Notes under the pieces: generated by a model | Seen by the model: only the letters and a program-made list of their open reading frames with translations | What the model was told of the DNA's origin: nothing | Databases searched by the model: none | Shown: one piece after another, positions 42,301 to 53,252 of the stretch | Layout of the letters: the number at the start of each line of letters is the position of its first letter | Numbering within the stretch: the stretch's first letter is position 1 | Source of the DNA: Volvox africanus | Taxonomy: Eukaryota; Chlorophyta; Chlorophyceae; Chlamydomonadales; Volvocaceae | Direction of reading: 5' to 3' | Assembly: GCA_030268105.1 (NCBI GenBank) | Contig: BSDZ01000032.1 | Coordinates: 62,001-126,000 of the forward strand | Length of the DNA: 64,000 nt | Position numbers and translations under genes: made by a program

Positions 42301-44592
42301 CGGTGCCGTACCTACTTCCCTCCCGATCTCACTCCCTCCCTCCCGTGTGCCCTCCTTTTCCCCCTTCTCCCCCCCCCTCGTTTTTAGGCATGATGGTGGT
42401 GCTTTGGTGGTGGCGGTGGTGGTGGCGATGGCGTTCGTGGAGTCGTCGGTGAAAAGGTAAGTATCGGTGCCGTACCTACTTCCCTCCCGATCTCACTCCC
42501 TCCCTCCCGTGTGCCCTTCTTTTCCCCCTTCTCCCCCCCCCTCGTTTTTAGGCATGATGGTGGTGCTTTGGTGGTGGCGGTGGTGGTGGCGATGGCGTTC
42601 GTGGAGTCGTCGGTGAAAAGGTAAGTATCGGTGCCGTACCTACTTCCCTCCCGATCTCACTCCCTCCCTCCCGTGTGCCCTCCTTTTCCCCCTTCTCCCC
42701 CCCCCTCGTTGTTAGGCATGATGGTGGTGCTTTGGTGGTGGCGGTGGTGATGGCGATGGCGTTCGTGGAGTCGTCGGTGAAAAGGTAAGTATCGGTGCCG
42801 TACCTACTTCCCTCCCGATCTCACTCCCTCCCTCCCGTGTGCCCTCCTTTTCCCCCTTCTCCCCCCCCCTCGTTGTTAGGCATGATGGTGGTGCTTTGGT
42901 GGTGGCGGTGGTGATGGCGATGGCGTTCGTGGAGTCGTCGGTGAAAAGGTAAGTATCGGTGCCGTACCTACTTCCCTCCCGATCTCACTCCCTCCCTCCC
43001 GTGTGCCCTCCTTTTCCCCCTTCTCCCCCCCCCTCGTTGTTAGGCATGATGGTGGTGCTTTGGTGGTGGCGGTGGTGGTGGCGATGGCGTTCGTGGAGTC
43101 GTCGGTGAAAAGGTAAGTATCGGTGCCGTACCTACTTCCCTCCCGATCTCACTCCCTCCCTCCCGTGTGCCCTCCTTTTCCCCCTTCTCCCCCCCCCCTC
43201 GTTGTTAGGCATGATGGTGGTGCTTTGGTGGTGGCGGTGGTGGTGGCGATGGCGTTCGTGGAGTCGTCGGTGAAAAGGTAAGTATCGGTGCCGTACCTAC
43301 TTCCCTCCCGATCTCACTCCCTCCCTCCCGTGTGCCCTCCTTTTCCCCCTTCTCCCCCCCCCTCGTTGTTAGGCATGATGGTGGTGCTTTGGTGGTGGCG
43401 GTGGTGATGGCGATGGCGTTCGTGGAGTCGTCGGTGAAAAGGTAAGTATCGGTGCCGTACCTACTTCCCTCCCGATCTCACTCCCTCCCTCCCGTGTGCC
43501 CTCCTTTTCCCCCTTCTCCCCCCCCCCTCGTTGTTAGGCATGATGGTGGTGCTTTGGTGGTGGCGATGGTGGTGGCGATGGCGTTCGTGGAGTCGTCGGT
43601 GAAAAGGTAAGTATCGGTGCCGTACCTACTTCCCTCCCGATCTCACTCCCTCCCTCCCGTGTGCCCTCCTTTTCCCCCTTCTCCCCCCCCCCCTCGTTGT
43701 TAGGCATGATGGTGGTGCTTTGGTGGTGGCGGTGGTGATGGCGATGGCGTTCGTGGAGTCGTCGGTGAAAAGGTAAGTATCGGTGCCGTACCTACTTCCC
43801 TCCCGATCTCACTCCCTCCCTCCCGTGTGCCCTCCTTTTCCCCCTTCTCCCCCCCCCTCGTTGTTAGGCATGATGGTGGTGCTTTGGTGGTGGCGGTGGT
43901 GATGGCGATGGCGTTCGTGGAGTCGTCGGTGAAAAGGTAAGTATCGGTGCCGTACCTACTTCCCTCCCGATCTCACTCCCTCCCTCCCGTGTGCCCTCCT
44001 TTTCCCCCTTCTCCCCCCCCCTCGTTTTTAGGCATGATGGTGGTGCTTTGGTGGTGGCGGTGGTGGTGGCGATGGCGTTCGTGGAGTCGTCGGTGAAAAG
44101 GTAAGTATCGGTGCCGTACCTACTTCCCTCCCGATCTCACTCCCTCCCTCCCGTGTGCCCTCCTTTTCCCCCTTCTCCCCCCCCCTCGTTGTTAGGCATG
44201 ATGGTGGTGCTTTGGTGGTGGCGGTGGTGATGGCGATGGCGTTCGTGGAGTCGTCGGTGAAAAGGTAAGTATCGGTGCCGTACCTACTTCCCTCCCGATC
44301 TCACTCCCTCCCTCCCGTGTGCCCTCCTTTTCCCCCTTCTCCCCCCCCCTCGTTGTTAGGCATGATGGTGGTGCTTTGGTGGTGGCGGTGGTGATGGCGA
44401 TGGCGTTCGTGGAGTCGTCGGTGAAAAGGTAAGTATCGGTGCCGTACCTACTTCCCTCCCGATCTCACTCCCTCCCTCCCGTGTGCCCTCCTTTTCCCCC
44501 TTCTCCCCCCCCCTCGTTGTTAGGCATGATGGTGGTGCTTTGGTGGTGGCGGTGGTGGTGGCGATGGCGTTCGTGGAGTCGTCGGTGAAAAG
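33358..44592 (+). CDS. Array-2 exons: predicted 23-residue repeats x69
   Basis: Each cassette holds a 69-nt exon from GCATGATGG to GTGAAAAG, followed by a 95-nt intron from GTAAGTATCGG through a long pyrimidine tract to TTGTTAG. Splicing exon to exon keeps phase 2, and only that frame is open. It reads HDGGALVVAVVV then AMAFVESSVKR, 23 residues with a hydrophobic core of about 13 (Val or Met at one site). Full splicing would give about 1,587 residues of repeat. The core is short for a membrane helix. No family recognised. Unspliced sequence has stops, and 164 is not a multiple of 3, so coding depends on splicing. Entry phase from exon B (phase 1) is wrong; from exon A (phase 2) it fits. No convincing terminal exon follows 44592. 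Confidence 0.45.
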
Positions 44593-44604
44593 GTAAGTAT
44601 CGGT
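33358..44604 (+). repeat. Array 2: 69 cassettes of about 164 bp
   Basis: The first exon starts at 33358 and the last at 44524. The 11,166 bp between them equals 68 steps averaging 164.2 bp. Length differences (163-166) come from an 8-11 base C tract. Copies differ mainly at one G/A site in the exon, one G/T site before the acceptor (TTGTTAG or TTTTTAG), and the C tract. Markers recur at 10-copy spacing (41921 and 43565, 42381 and 44025, both 1,644 bp) and at 7-copy spacing (38308 and 39458). Confidence 0.98.
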
Positions 44605-44626
44605 ATCCAAACTCCACAGTCTTCAA
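44605..44626. other. 22-nt filler at the array 2 / R4 junction
   Basis: After GTAAGTATCGGT of the last cassette comes ATCCAAACTCCACAGTCTTC and AA, which matches neither the cassette nor the unit. R4 then begins at CTGAGCTGAAAGC. Filler at a breakpoint suits end joining. Confidence 0.7.
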
Positions 44627-45014
44627 CTGAGCTGAAAGCTGCCACGGGAGGGATAAGCCAGAATAATGGAGATACAAGACGGTACTTCTGCTTAACATGT
44701 CCGCCGACAGGTTGGCCAGACTTCGGCGCTACCGTTGGAAAAGGAGTATTGCCCACAAAGGATGTGATGAAAGAGCTGGAGGGGAAACAGCCAGATGCAT
44801 CGCTAATGGAAGCGTCCGTTTCCACTGCCTGTGCCAAATCAGCATTAGCGATGGGCGCTGGAGCTATTGCACCGCCCGAAATGCAACATGACGCAAAGTA
44901 AGCTGGCGTGACCGGAAGAGGGGGCGTGCCTGCATCCATCAAAACCAGCACTTCCACAGTAGCCGCAGAACAGATAATTGCGCCGCTTGTTTGAAACGTC
45001 ACACTCTTGGCCTT
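44627..45014 (-). pseudogene. Truncated copy of the Ala/Glu/Arg-rich region (R4)
   Basis: Only the N-terminal third remains. The frame is cut where array 2 joins R4 and runs antisense into the last array-2 cassette, giving a chimeric tail ending at 44520. This is a breakpoint product and unlikely to be functional. Confidence 0.5.
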
Positions 45015-45491
45015 TCAACGACCTTCACAGGCTGCCTTCGGCTGTGAAAGAGCAGAGCGCCTTGACAGGCGGCCCGCTGGCCGGAGCTGCCCACGGGGTG
45101 GGTCCAGTATCATAAAAGACGGAGTATGAATGCTATGCGGGCTATGAAGGCTGCACGGCTCATAACCGCCTGCAAGTCGGTCATCGTCGCTCCAGTCTGA
45201 ACTACTGGGAAAGCACCTGCCGTCGCTGTCTCTATCACTGTCGGCGTGTGAGCTGCCTTGACTGCTGGAGGCGCTGCCCCCGGTGCTGCACGTGGAGCCC
45301 ATATCGCCGCGCTCATCGACCAGACAGCAAGTACTACTACTGATGTAGCTGCAGATCATAGTGCCATGCGCGCCACCCAGCGCTGGCACGTGGCATGTTG
45401 ATGGCGAGGCCGGAACAACGGGCTGTGCTGCTGCTGCAACGTCTAAATGATCCTCATAATATTGTCGTTGATAAGGACATGTATTAAGCGC
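45015..45491 (-). CDS. Ser-rich hypothetical coding exon (R4 copy)
   Basis: Intact copy of 1823-2299, about 390 bp from the array-2 junction. Confidence 0.4.
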   Translation of the reverse strand, partial: ALNTCPYQRQYYEDHLDVAAAAQPVVPASPSTCHVPALGGAHGTMICSYISSSTCCLVDERGDMGSTCSTGGSASSSQGSSHADSDRDSDGRCFPSSSDWSDDDRLAGGYEPCSLHSPHSIHTPSFMILDPPRGQLRPAGRLSRRSALSQPKAACEGR

Positions 45492-47023
45492 TTACATCTG
45501 CGGCGAAGAGCACGAAATTAGCAGCATCCCATCACAGACATAACGATAAAGAGGACAACAGGCATATGTATACTGAATCTAATAATCAAGACGATATCAA
45601 ACGCATTACATCTTCGTCCCTGAAGATTACAGCGCCACCATCGAGACGCCGACACCCCGTGACTCACCCGTGTGCTCTAATCCCTAGGCGCTGACATATG
45701 ATGTTATGAAGATAGGTCAATCCAGCCCAAATGAAGCACAGTAATAATGTATTGGCAAGATTCATACCGCCAACACCGCCTCCTGCAGCCAACAGCTCAC
45801 CATGTAATAACAATGATGTTAACGTTCATTTAGCTCAAGTTGGAGTGAATAGGGTTATTAAGTGTTACATCATCATTGCGCCCAGGATGTGGGAGGTGAT
45901 CGCAAAGCTCAAAAAGGTAATATCGTGCTCAGTGAACGTATTAAACGGCGTTATTCATGGATAATGAAAAGATGATCATCCGACACATTTTCTGTTCAGC
46001 CGCACGCGAAGCGAAATTAATTTAAAAGGAGGTCTATACCAATCCATCACATCGGACCATGTCGTAAATCCCATTGAAAGTATGGAAAGTTGTAACAGAC
46101 CTAAATTTAGGCAATAGAAACAACGCTCTATGCCGCACGTTCGCCTGCGAAAGTCCACTGCGAAAATTTTCATTTCGACGGCCGCCTGTTATGATACACA
46201 TTTGATATTTTGCCGTCTAGCACCATATCATCACGTAACGTGCTGACCTTAAACCGATGACTGAAAGATCACAGAGGATGATGCCGTTTTAGCATTACGT
46301 ACATGCGCAAACAACGCCTTCCCAAAGGCATGGCTGCTACGACCTGGCAGGTAGCGTCCCTGTTGACCGCCATATGTAGCTTCACACGGCCAACCCGGGG
46401 GAGCAAACTTTTAAGCCGCGCGCTTGCTCGATCCTGCAATCCAAGCGAATCCACAGAACGACGTTGGTTGAATTCGGCCTTAATCAGGCATAGTAGAAGT
46501 ATGGCACTCACTTGGAGCATGCAGGCAGACTGCCGTTGTCTCTTCAAAGTCGTTTCCCCCTGAAACCCTATCCTTAAGGCCCCTGAGAATGTCACACATG
46601 AGAATCTTACCTGAACGCCATAACTAACAAAACAAAGGATGCGATGACTCAGTCAGTGAGATCGTCCCGCGCGAACTGGTAGCAACCGAAGTCGCTTACT
46701 CTACTACTTCTCTGTTCTCGTACCTAGCACCGTCCTTGAACACCCAGACTATAGGGAGCCTTTTGCTGCGTCACATGCCTGGAGTATTTCAAGATTTCGA
46801 GGTTCATAAGAAGTACCCTGGGGCTTGACCCCGAAGCCTGGGACATGCGCTTCTAAAAGAACCCGAATTTTCTCTGCCACCAAATACCGCGGTATATATA
46901 AACGACCAAACCGTCCCTCGTGCCCAACATAATGCTTTTAAATAGGCAATGGCCTTTGACTGTGCAGATTGTTTTATCCAAACCCCTACCTTTTTGCAAC
47001 AACCAGCGCAATCTTGCACATAC

Positions 47024-47332
47024 CTGGAAATCCGCTACTCGCATCAACGGCACGCCTCTCTCCTCCGCCATAAAGCTCGCTCCCACGCAGCCCCACGCCC
47101 CCGCCAGCCGCAAGTCCCCGCTTTGAACCCAAGTTGGGGGCGGGTTCTGCTTCCCATTCCAGTCCAAGGCGCTGCCGGAGTCAAACTCGGTCCTGCTTAT
47201 GATCGACTCTACCCCGGGTACCGATGCTGACACCCTGGTATGGTCAGCGTGACCAGATGTAGCCCCATCCTTACCACCAAACCCAACATCACCACTTCCG
47301 TTGTACAGAGCTGCCAGGAAGCGTTTCCACAT
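47024..47332 (-). CDS. Hypothetical exon ending at a GTATGT donor (R4 copy)
   Basis: Copy of 16975-17283. Confidence 0.35.
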
Positions 47333-48099
47333 CCCGTGACATCCATCACGGCGGTATCCGCCACAGATGGGACCTGACAGGTTACCATGCCGTGGGGGGA
47401 TTCAGGTACACTCACACTTAGGTAAAATACACTGTTGTGGGATCACAAAGCTTAGGAAGGCTTATGGTACACAAAGGATAACATCCCCAGGGACATTCAG
47501 TGGGGAAACATATCTTTTCGATCGTAATTCGCGCCAATATGTGCTTGTACGGCAGCTCCAACGCTATAACGCTATGATCATGCCTCCACGCCCTCCACGA
47601 CGTTTCGGTAAAATCTGCCCAGCCATCCAACACTCCATCACATGCTTTCAAGTTATAAGGTATTACATCTAACCACTAACAACCACCACAGAAGGCATAC
47701 AGCCGCAGCGAACACGCAGAGGAAGCATGGGGCCTAAAGCACCGTCCGTCCGCGTCAGGGCCTTCATGGCCAATCCACCAGGAAGCCAGGGACAGACAGC
47801 GCGACGTACCGTATCGCAGCAGGAGGCAGGGGGCCCCGGGAAGATTAGGCGCCGGACGTGTAGCCGCTAGATCCCTCGTCATGTTGAATAACTGCCCTTC
47901 TCGCAACACTTCCAGTATCTAACTTGAACGTTTCTTAATCCATCATCTCTTTTGCGTGGATGCCTGGAATGGGCAATGGAGGGTGGGCCTTCGTAAAACA
48001 ATGGCGGGAGCGTACGTCGCGCTAGCATGCGAACAGCAGGATGAATTCCCATCCAAAGCGACTCGCAGCCACAATAGCCCACAGAGGCGCGCACCCATG

Positions 48100-48161
48100 C
48101 ACACACACACGCACACACACACACACACATGCACACACACACACACATGCACACGCACGCA
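48100..48161 (+). repeat. AC microsatellite (R4)
   Basis: Same tract as in R3, two bases longer. Confidence 0.95.
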
Positions 48162-48162
48162 C

Positions 48163-49876
48163 CTACAGAACGGCGCCGCTTCCCTCAGCCCGCTCTGCGT
48201 CCTCCTCTTCCATCGCCAAGGTATCACTATCATTCGCCGACCGAACGGTGGACCCCCCCGTGATCCCCCAGGATCCCTCAGAACCCCCCAGCGCGGGGGG
48301 CAGACTGGCCAGGCGGTTGAAGGAGAGGTTGAGCACACCCAGATGCTGGGGGGTGATGCCTGCGGGGCAGGACGGGAAAGGGTACCGCATACAGGTCCGA
48401 GGGATACAGTCCGAGGGACTGTCATCATTCGGGCCTCAGGATGAGCGCTGATCGAAAGGAGGCACCTGTGTGTGTAGGATAGGGGGGTACATCACCCGTG
48501 GCCACTAACCTGGCAGTCCCTACCTTCCCCGGTGTTTCGGGGCACCCTCATCCAGTCTCCCATGCCGACTTCTCCGAAATCAGTGGTTTTCCCAGGTTCA
48601 GCACCCACCACCAGCATCCTGTGTGTGTGAATTTGTGGATGTGCCGCAGCAGGAGGATGAGGGTGCACATAATGGGGAGTGGCGGACCCCAAACTGCCAA
48701 AAGAAGAGACTTCTCTCACCCTCTGCTAACGTCTCAATGTCGTTGCCGGACGCATTAAATACCACCAGGCCATCCAGTTTGAGCACCTCGGCCGGTACGG
48801 AACTCCAGCCATTGTGCCACACATCCGCCACATAGACAGCCTGGCACGGGCTGAGACGGAAGAACGGTGGAGAAGAGGCTGAGAGTGAAACCCCGCTTTA
48901 CCCTTCCCCACCCACCCATTGTGTGTGTGTGTGTGTGTCTCGGGGGGGGGGGGAAGAGAGGAGTAAGGGGGTTATGCGGCCCCGTGATCCAGTTCCTATC
49001 CCCGCAGTTCCCATACTCCTGCGCTTCCGGGCTTCACAACATGTACATGCATACAACCCTGAAACCCTATCCTTAAGGCCCCTGAGAATGTCACACATGA
49101 GAATCTTACCTGAACGTCCGCAACAACTTGTCGTACGGCTACGACGCTGCGTAAAAATCCTGAAGTTCGTTGCCGCCGCTCGGCTGCTCACGGATGCAGT
49201 AGCGATAAGTGTACGCCAGCGCCGATACCCGGACAAGTAAGGGGGCCCGGGCACAAGGAGGAGATTGCCGACACTGCAACGTGACGTGAGCAAGAGATAA
49301 AGCACTCAGGATCCGCTGTCAAAGCGTACAGAAAGCCCTCAACTAGCGTATGGCTACCACTGACATCTCGGTATCATCGTCCGCGCTCGAAGCGGACCAG
49401 GGCTCCGTGTGGCTCACCAGGGCCTCCCCAAGGTTGTCCAGGGTGACACGACCGCCTGTGCGACGACGTCGACGTGGTCTCTCGCGCTCCCTCTGTTTCC
49501 GCTTCCGCTGGCCGGCTTCGCCAGTCGCATTAGCGTCGTCTTGCGCGCATGCAGTGCTGTAATCGATTTTAACGATATATTGTTATTGCTCGCGTCCTCA
49601 CCTCCATCCGGCGCCGCCAGTTGCTCCCGCTGCTGATCGGTTACCGCCAGCAGCGAATTGTTTGCCTCACTGGCGCTATCGTTGCCTCCATCAGAGTACC
49701 GCCGTCGCTTGCGACCGAACATATCAGTGGACGTTGCTGCGGTCGATGCGTCTCGGCCGAAAACCGAAAACCGACTCACCGAACGCCAGGAAAAAACCGC
49801 TACCCTCGTCGTCATCGTCTTCCAACAGGACCCGTACATCGGGGGCTTCAAAAACCTCATCGTCGTTGCTGATCAT
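48163..49876 (-). CDS. Leucine-rich-repeat protein, six-exon model (R4 copy)
   Basis: Exons 49780-49876, 49602-49736, 49418-49539, 49110-49273, 48720-48850, 48163-48359. Same phases and splice sites as R3, and the same TAG (49139-49141). Exon 4 has a private G to T on the coding strand (Leu to Phe, near 49156). Exon 1 is unchanged. Intron 5 is 5 bp longer than in R3. Confidence 0.6.
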
Positions 49877-50649
49877 GCACGGGACGGGTAGGAAAGAGAA
49901 AGAAGAGAACGAAAACGATATGGAACCCATAACGGGAGGTACCGCATGATAGCAGCAGGTTGTGAAGAAGGCAGGGTGTACAAATAATTCGGCGTGCGTG
50001 GGTGCATTCAGTTTAAAGTTTTCGTTTGGGTGGACGCATATATGTGTGCGTGGTGGGTACCTGTGTGAACCACCTGCTACTACTCGCTGAATCGCAAGAG
50101 ACTAAGTGGAACGCATCTAGCATTGCGTGAGAGACAGGGGAAAGGACAAGCGAGCGATTACACGCTTATCACAAATGCTAACATCCATTTCCTTCATTGT
50201 AATTTACCCCATTATGGATAACACGCGTATCATATAATTCATGCTGTTAACTTCATTTTAAAATCAGAATTCCTGCGTGGTAAAGCCCCAACCGGCCCGA
50301 CTCTTGATGGGCCTTATCTAGCGCTGCGTATCTATACATGCATGGCAGCCGAATATCTATACACTGCACTAAAAAGCGCCGCCCTCTTATCCATCCCAAC
50401 TTACAGGTCACGAGGGACTTGGTTTGATGGCCCAGCTGCACCTCTGACCCCCCTCCTGGCGCCTCCTCCCCGCTGAGTGCCTCCTGAAGGGGGCGTGGGC
50501 ATGATGGACATCACAACGTTGAAGTGGAGGGTGGCAGCTTAATATGATGGGCAGTTTAGTTCAGCCGTGGATCTTAGCCGCTTCCCTAAGAGGATGGGTC
50601 ATGTCGGGCGTGCTTCCATGTCCGCCCTCAAATATCTCCCTTGTCCGTA

Positions 50650-50855
50650 ACTGGGCTGACGTTCATATATTTGGCAGTATATGAGGGTTTTCGTTATGCC
50701 CAGCTCCGTATGAGATTGCGTTTAGGCCTTTGTGTGTTGAGAGGCAGCGTGCCACTGTCCAAAATCAGAACTGCACCCCAAAGCACCATGAGCCCTTCTT
50801 CCTTCTGATACTATAGTACAAATCTCCACTGCGTGAGTTTGGATCCTGCCGTCGC
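50650..50855. other. Long-unit sequence past the R3 breakpoint, no gene seen
   Basis: Present in R4 and R5 only (61945-62150). No frame or element recognised. Confidence 0.4.
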
Positions 50856-51053
50856 TTGCAACTTCACTTCCTCTACACAGCTGATGCCCGACGTGATAGC
50901 CCCGGAGAGCGATCGGTCACTGGCGCTGCACGAATCTCTCTGGTGGTGGCGATGGTTGCAGAAGGAGGATTGACCCGCTTACGCAGTTTGTGGCTTCCGG
51001 ACTGGGCGGCGCCCCCTCATCAGCTGGTCCAGTGGCAGATGCAGATCGCACAG
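50856..51053 (+). CDS. Candidate exon ending at GTAAGC (R4)
   Basis: Plus-strand open frame whose last part reads GLTRLRSLWLPDWAAPPHQL and QWQMQIAQ before the donor GTAAGC at 51054. A 65-nt intron to CCATCCACAG would lead in phase to AIPCV and TAG. An acceptor-like CTCTACACAG at 50872-50881 gives alternative starts. No family recognised. R5 copy: 62151-62348. Confidence 0.3.
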
Positions 51054-51173
51054 GTAAGCTTCCTCAGCAGGTCCGCGATTGCCTCGACCATTTAGCCGAT
51101 CTCGCCATCCACAGGCGATACCGTGTGTATAGTGTGTAAAATTCATTCGGCTTCTCAAGTCGTATAATAGTTA

Positions 51174-51527
51174 ATGCCTGTAAAGGCCATGGCATGGATC
51201 TCAGTTCTCAGGCGTCGTAGCACCGTATTTCACCTCCTGGGTTCCGCCAGCCTACCGTCAGTGGCCATGCCCTCTTTACTGACACATGCACTCCACTCAT
51301 ACCGATCGCAGATGGCCCCACTGGTGGCGCTCCGTATGGTTGACCACCACTACTTCTGGCGGCTGCCGGCACCCGTTGGTTGTCCGGAGGTGCAGGACAG
51401 ACTGGAGGCGGCGGGGCCGGCAAGCCGCCGTGTCGACGATACAACGCTCGCAAACACTGCCAAGAGAGCAACCAGCAGCGTTGCCCCGAAACCGCCTCCG
51501 GCGACGGCGTGGAGGCGCGCCCGCTGA
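51174..51527 (+). CDS. Hypothetical ORF of 117 residues (R4)
   Basis: Plus-strand frame from ATG to TGA. The middle reads MAPLVALRMVDHHYFWRLPA after an acceptor-like CGATCGCAG, and the end is Pro/Arg-rich. Antisense frames overlap it (51297-51722), so the strand is uncertain. R5 copy: 62469-62822. Confidence 0.25.
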   Translation: MPVKAMAWISVLRRRSTVFHLLGSASLPSVAMPSLLTHALHSYRSQMAPLVALRMVDHHYFWRLPAPVGCPEVQDRLEAAGPASRRVDDTTLANTAKRATSSVAPKPPPATAWRRAR

Positions 51528-51543
51528 CGCCCCGTCGCGGTAG

Positions 51544-51936
51544 TCAATGACGGGGGCGGCGACTTCCCTTCTGGGGCGCGGTGGTTGGTGAAGGTGCTCG
51601 GTCGCATTTTGCCCGTCTTCCCGAAACGAACAAGAAGCGTTCGTCCCTAGGGACGAGACGCAGAAAGCCAAGAAGGGATGTGAACCGTGAAGCTGTTGCC
51701 GGCTGCGGTTCAGTCGCCCCAACGGCTCCCTCCAACGAGGCAGGAGGAGAAGAAATCGCTATTAGGGGCGTTATTCCGTTGTGCCACCTTGTTCCACCCA
51801 AGATGCCGCCCAGTCGTACGACGCGCCTCCTGGACGAGTTCTGGAAGGGATGAGTCAAAGCCGCTGCTGGAGATGCCTGGGGTATGAAATCGATTTTACC
51901 GTTAGATGTGAATTGATGGCTCGGCTCGCCTTGCAT
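51544..51936 (-). CDS. Hypothetical ORF at the right edge of the deletable block (R4)
   Basis: Minus-strand frame of 130 codons. An acceptor-like CATCCCTTCCAG is followed by an open stretch, but two frames are plausible there (one reads NSSRRRVVRLGG, the other ELVQEARRTTGRHLGWNKVA). The deletion in R1 and R2 cuts inside it and fuses it to the frame ending MRVADFQ. R5 copy: 62839-63231. Confidence 0.25.
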   Translation of the reverse strand: MQGEPSHQFTSNGKIDFIPQASPAAALTHPFQNSSRRRVVRLGGILGGTRWHNGITPLIAISSPPASLEGAVGATEPQPATASRFTSLLGFLRLVPRDERFLFVSGRRAKCDRAPSPTTAPQKGSRRPRH

Positions 51937-53052
51937 TAAGTGTTTTGCATTTGTTTGTTGGAATAAGGTTACGAGCAGACGACGTCTCTAATAAAACAGT
52001 GTTTTACCGGTGGACTTCTTAGGTCAAGCCAAAGCCGGTGCGGGTCAGCTGGCGGTTGCCGCGAAGGGTTACCGGAGGTCCAAGGTTAAATGGATTGGTT
52101 GGTTACGGTCGAATGGATGGTGAACCAAATGTGGTTTCAGAGCGGGTCACTTCGGACAGGAACTTTAACAGGACTTCAAGTATATGTATACTAGAGAATC
52201 AACCGGTTTTGCTAGGTATCTGCTGTGTCAGTCCAGTATCGCGAACCGTCGGCGGGGGCGATGGAATCAGAGGACGTAACGGGTGTCGCAGTGTGGCGCG
52301 GGCAACTTGCACTGTCTTTTCAGAGTGTCACCGTTGACTGCCTATTTTGGTTGGAAATTCATGTGATACTGTACGAGGCGTGTCAGACTCACAGCATTAT
52401 TGAAAAGTTGTTTTCTGTGCGCTGATTTTCGATTTTCAAAGAACCTCAAAGTTTAGCTGGCCACTGCTGGCCTTCCCTTGCTTGCTGCTCTCAGGAGATG
52501 TCGGACGTCACTTTCGCGGGCATCTATCCAGAAAGCTGCAACTACAGCAACATTTCAATCATGCTGTCCTCAATAAGCGCTGATGGTTGCGAGGAACAGA
52601 TAACAGGCCTTGATGCGGTGTCTTGGGGACTGGCACGGTATTTTGCAATAAACACGTCTTTCCTATATAATCCAGTTAACCGACCGTTGAAGCCGGGGTA
52701 AACTCTAACCGGTCGTTCGGATATGAAGCTTCCCATGGCCGCACCAGATAATCTAGTGCTAATAGATACCGGATTCATTTGGAGAGTAAGTGGGGCATGC
52801 TGGGCGTGTCTGGGGCGGTCGGTCGTCGATGATGCAGTGAGCCATTCATCCTCGATCCGCAGAGCTCATGGGCAACCAGTTTCAGCTTTCAGGAAGGGAG
52901 GGTAGCGTGCAGTATGGCCAAGCAAGCAGCTCCCACGCTAGAATTCTCCTTCTTTGGGATTAGAAGCTGACATTGGACCCCCGCACCAACCATCTGCTCC
53001 GTTGGTCCATCTCTGATCATGGCGGGCAAAAGCTTAATGGTAGGCTGGCCCA

Positions 53053-53252
53053 GGACGGGGCCGGGGACGGGGCCGGGGACGGGGGCGGGGACGGGGACGG
53101 GGACGGGGACGGGGACGGGGACGGGGACGGGGACGGGGACGGGGACGGGGACGGGGACGGGGACGGGGACGGGGACGGGGACGGGGACGGGGACGGGGAC
53201 GGGGACGGGGACGGGGACGGGGACGGGGACGGGGGCGGGGGCGGGGGCGGGG
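53053..53252 (+). repeat. GGGGAC hexamer minisatellite (R4, 200 bp)
   Basis: Same tract, eleven hexamers longer than R1. The surrounding unit is otherwise almost identical, so the tract changes length much faster than its surroundings. Confidence 0.95.

Noticed and set aside
33358..44604. CRISPR array
   Set aside because: Units are identical end to end with no variable spacers, the period is 164 bp, and the rest of the window has eukaryotic introns.
20592..44626. The 24-kb array region as a transposon inserted into one unit
   Set aside because: No terminal repeats, no target-site duplication, no transposase or reverse transcriptase, and the flanking unit pieces overlap instead of abutting.
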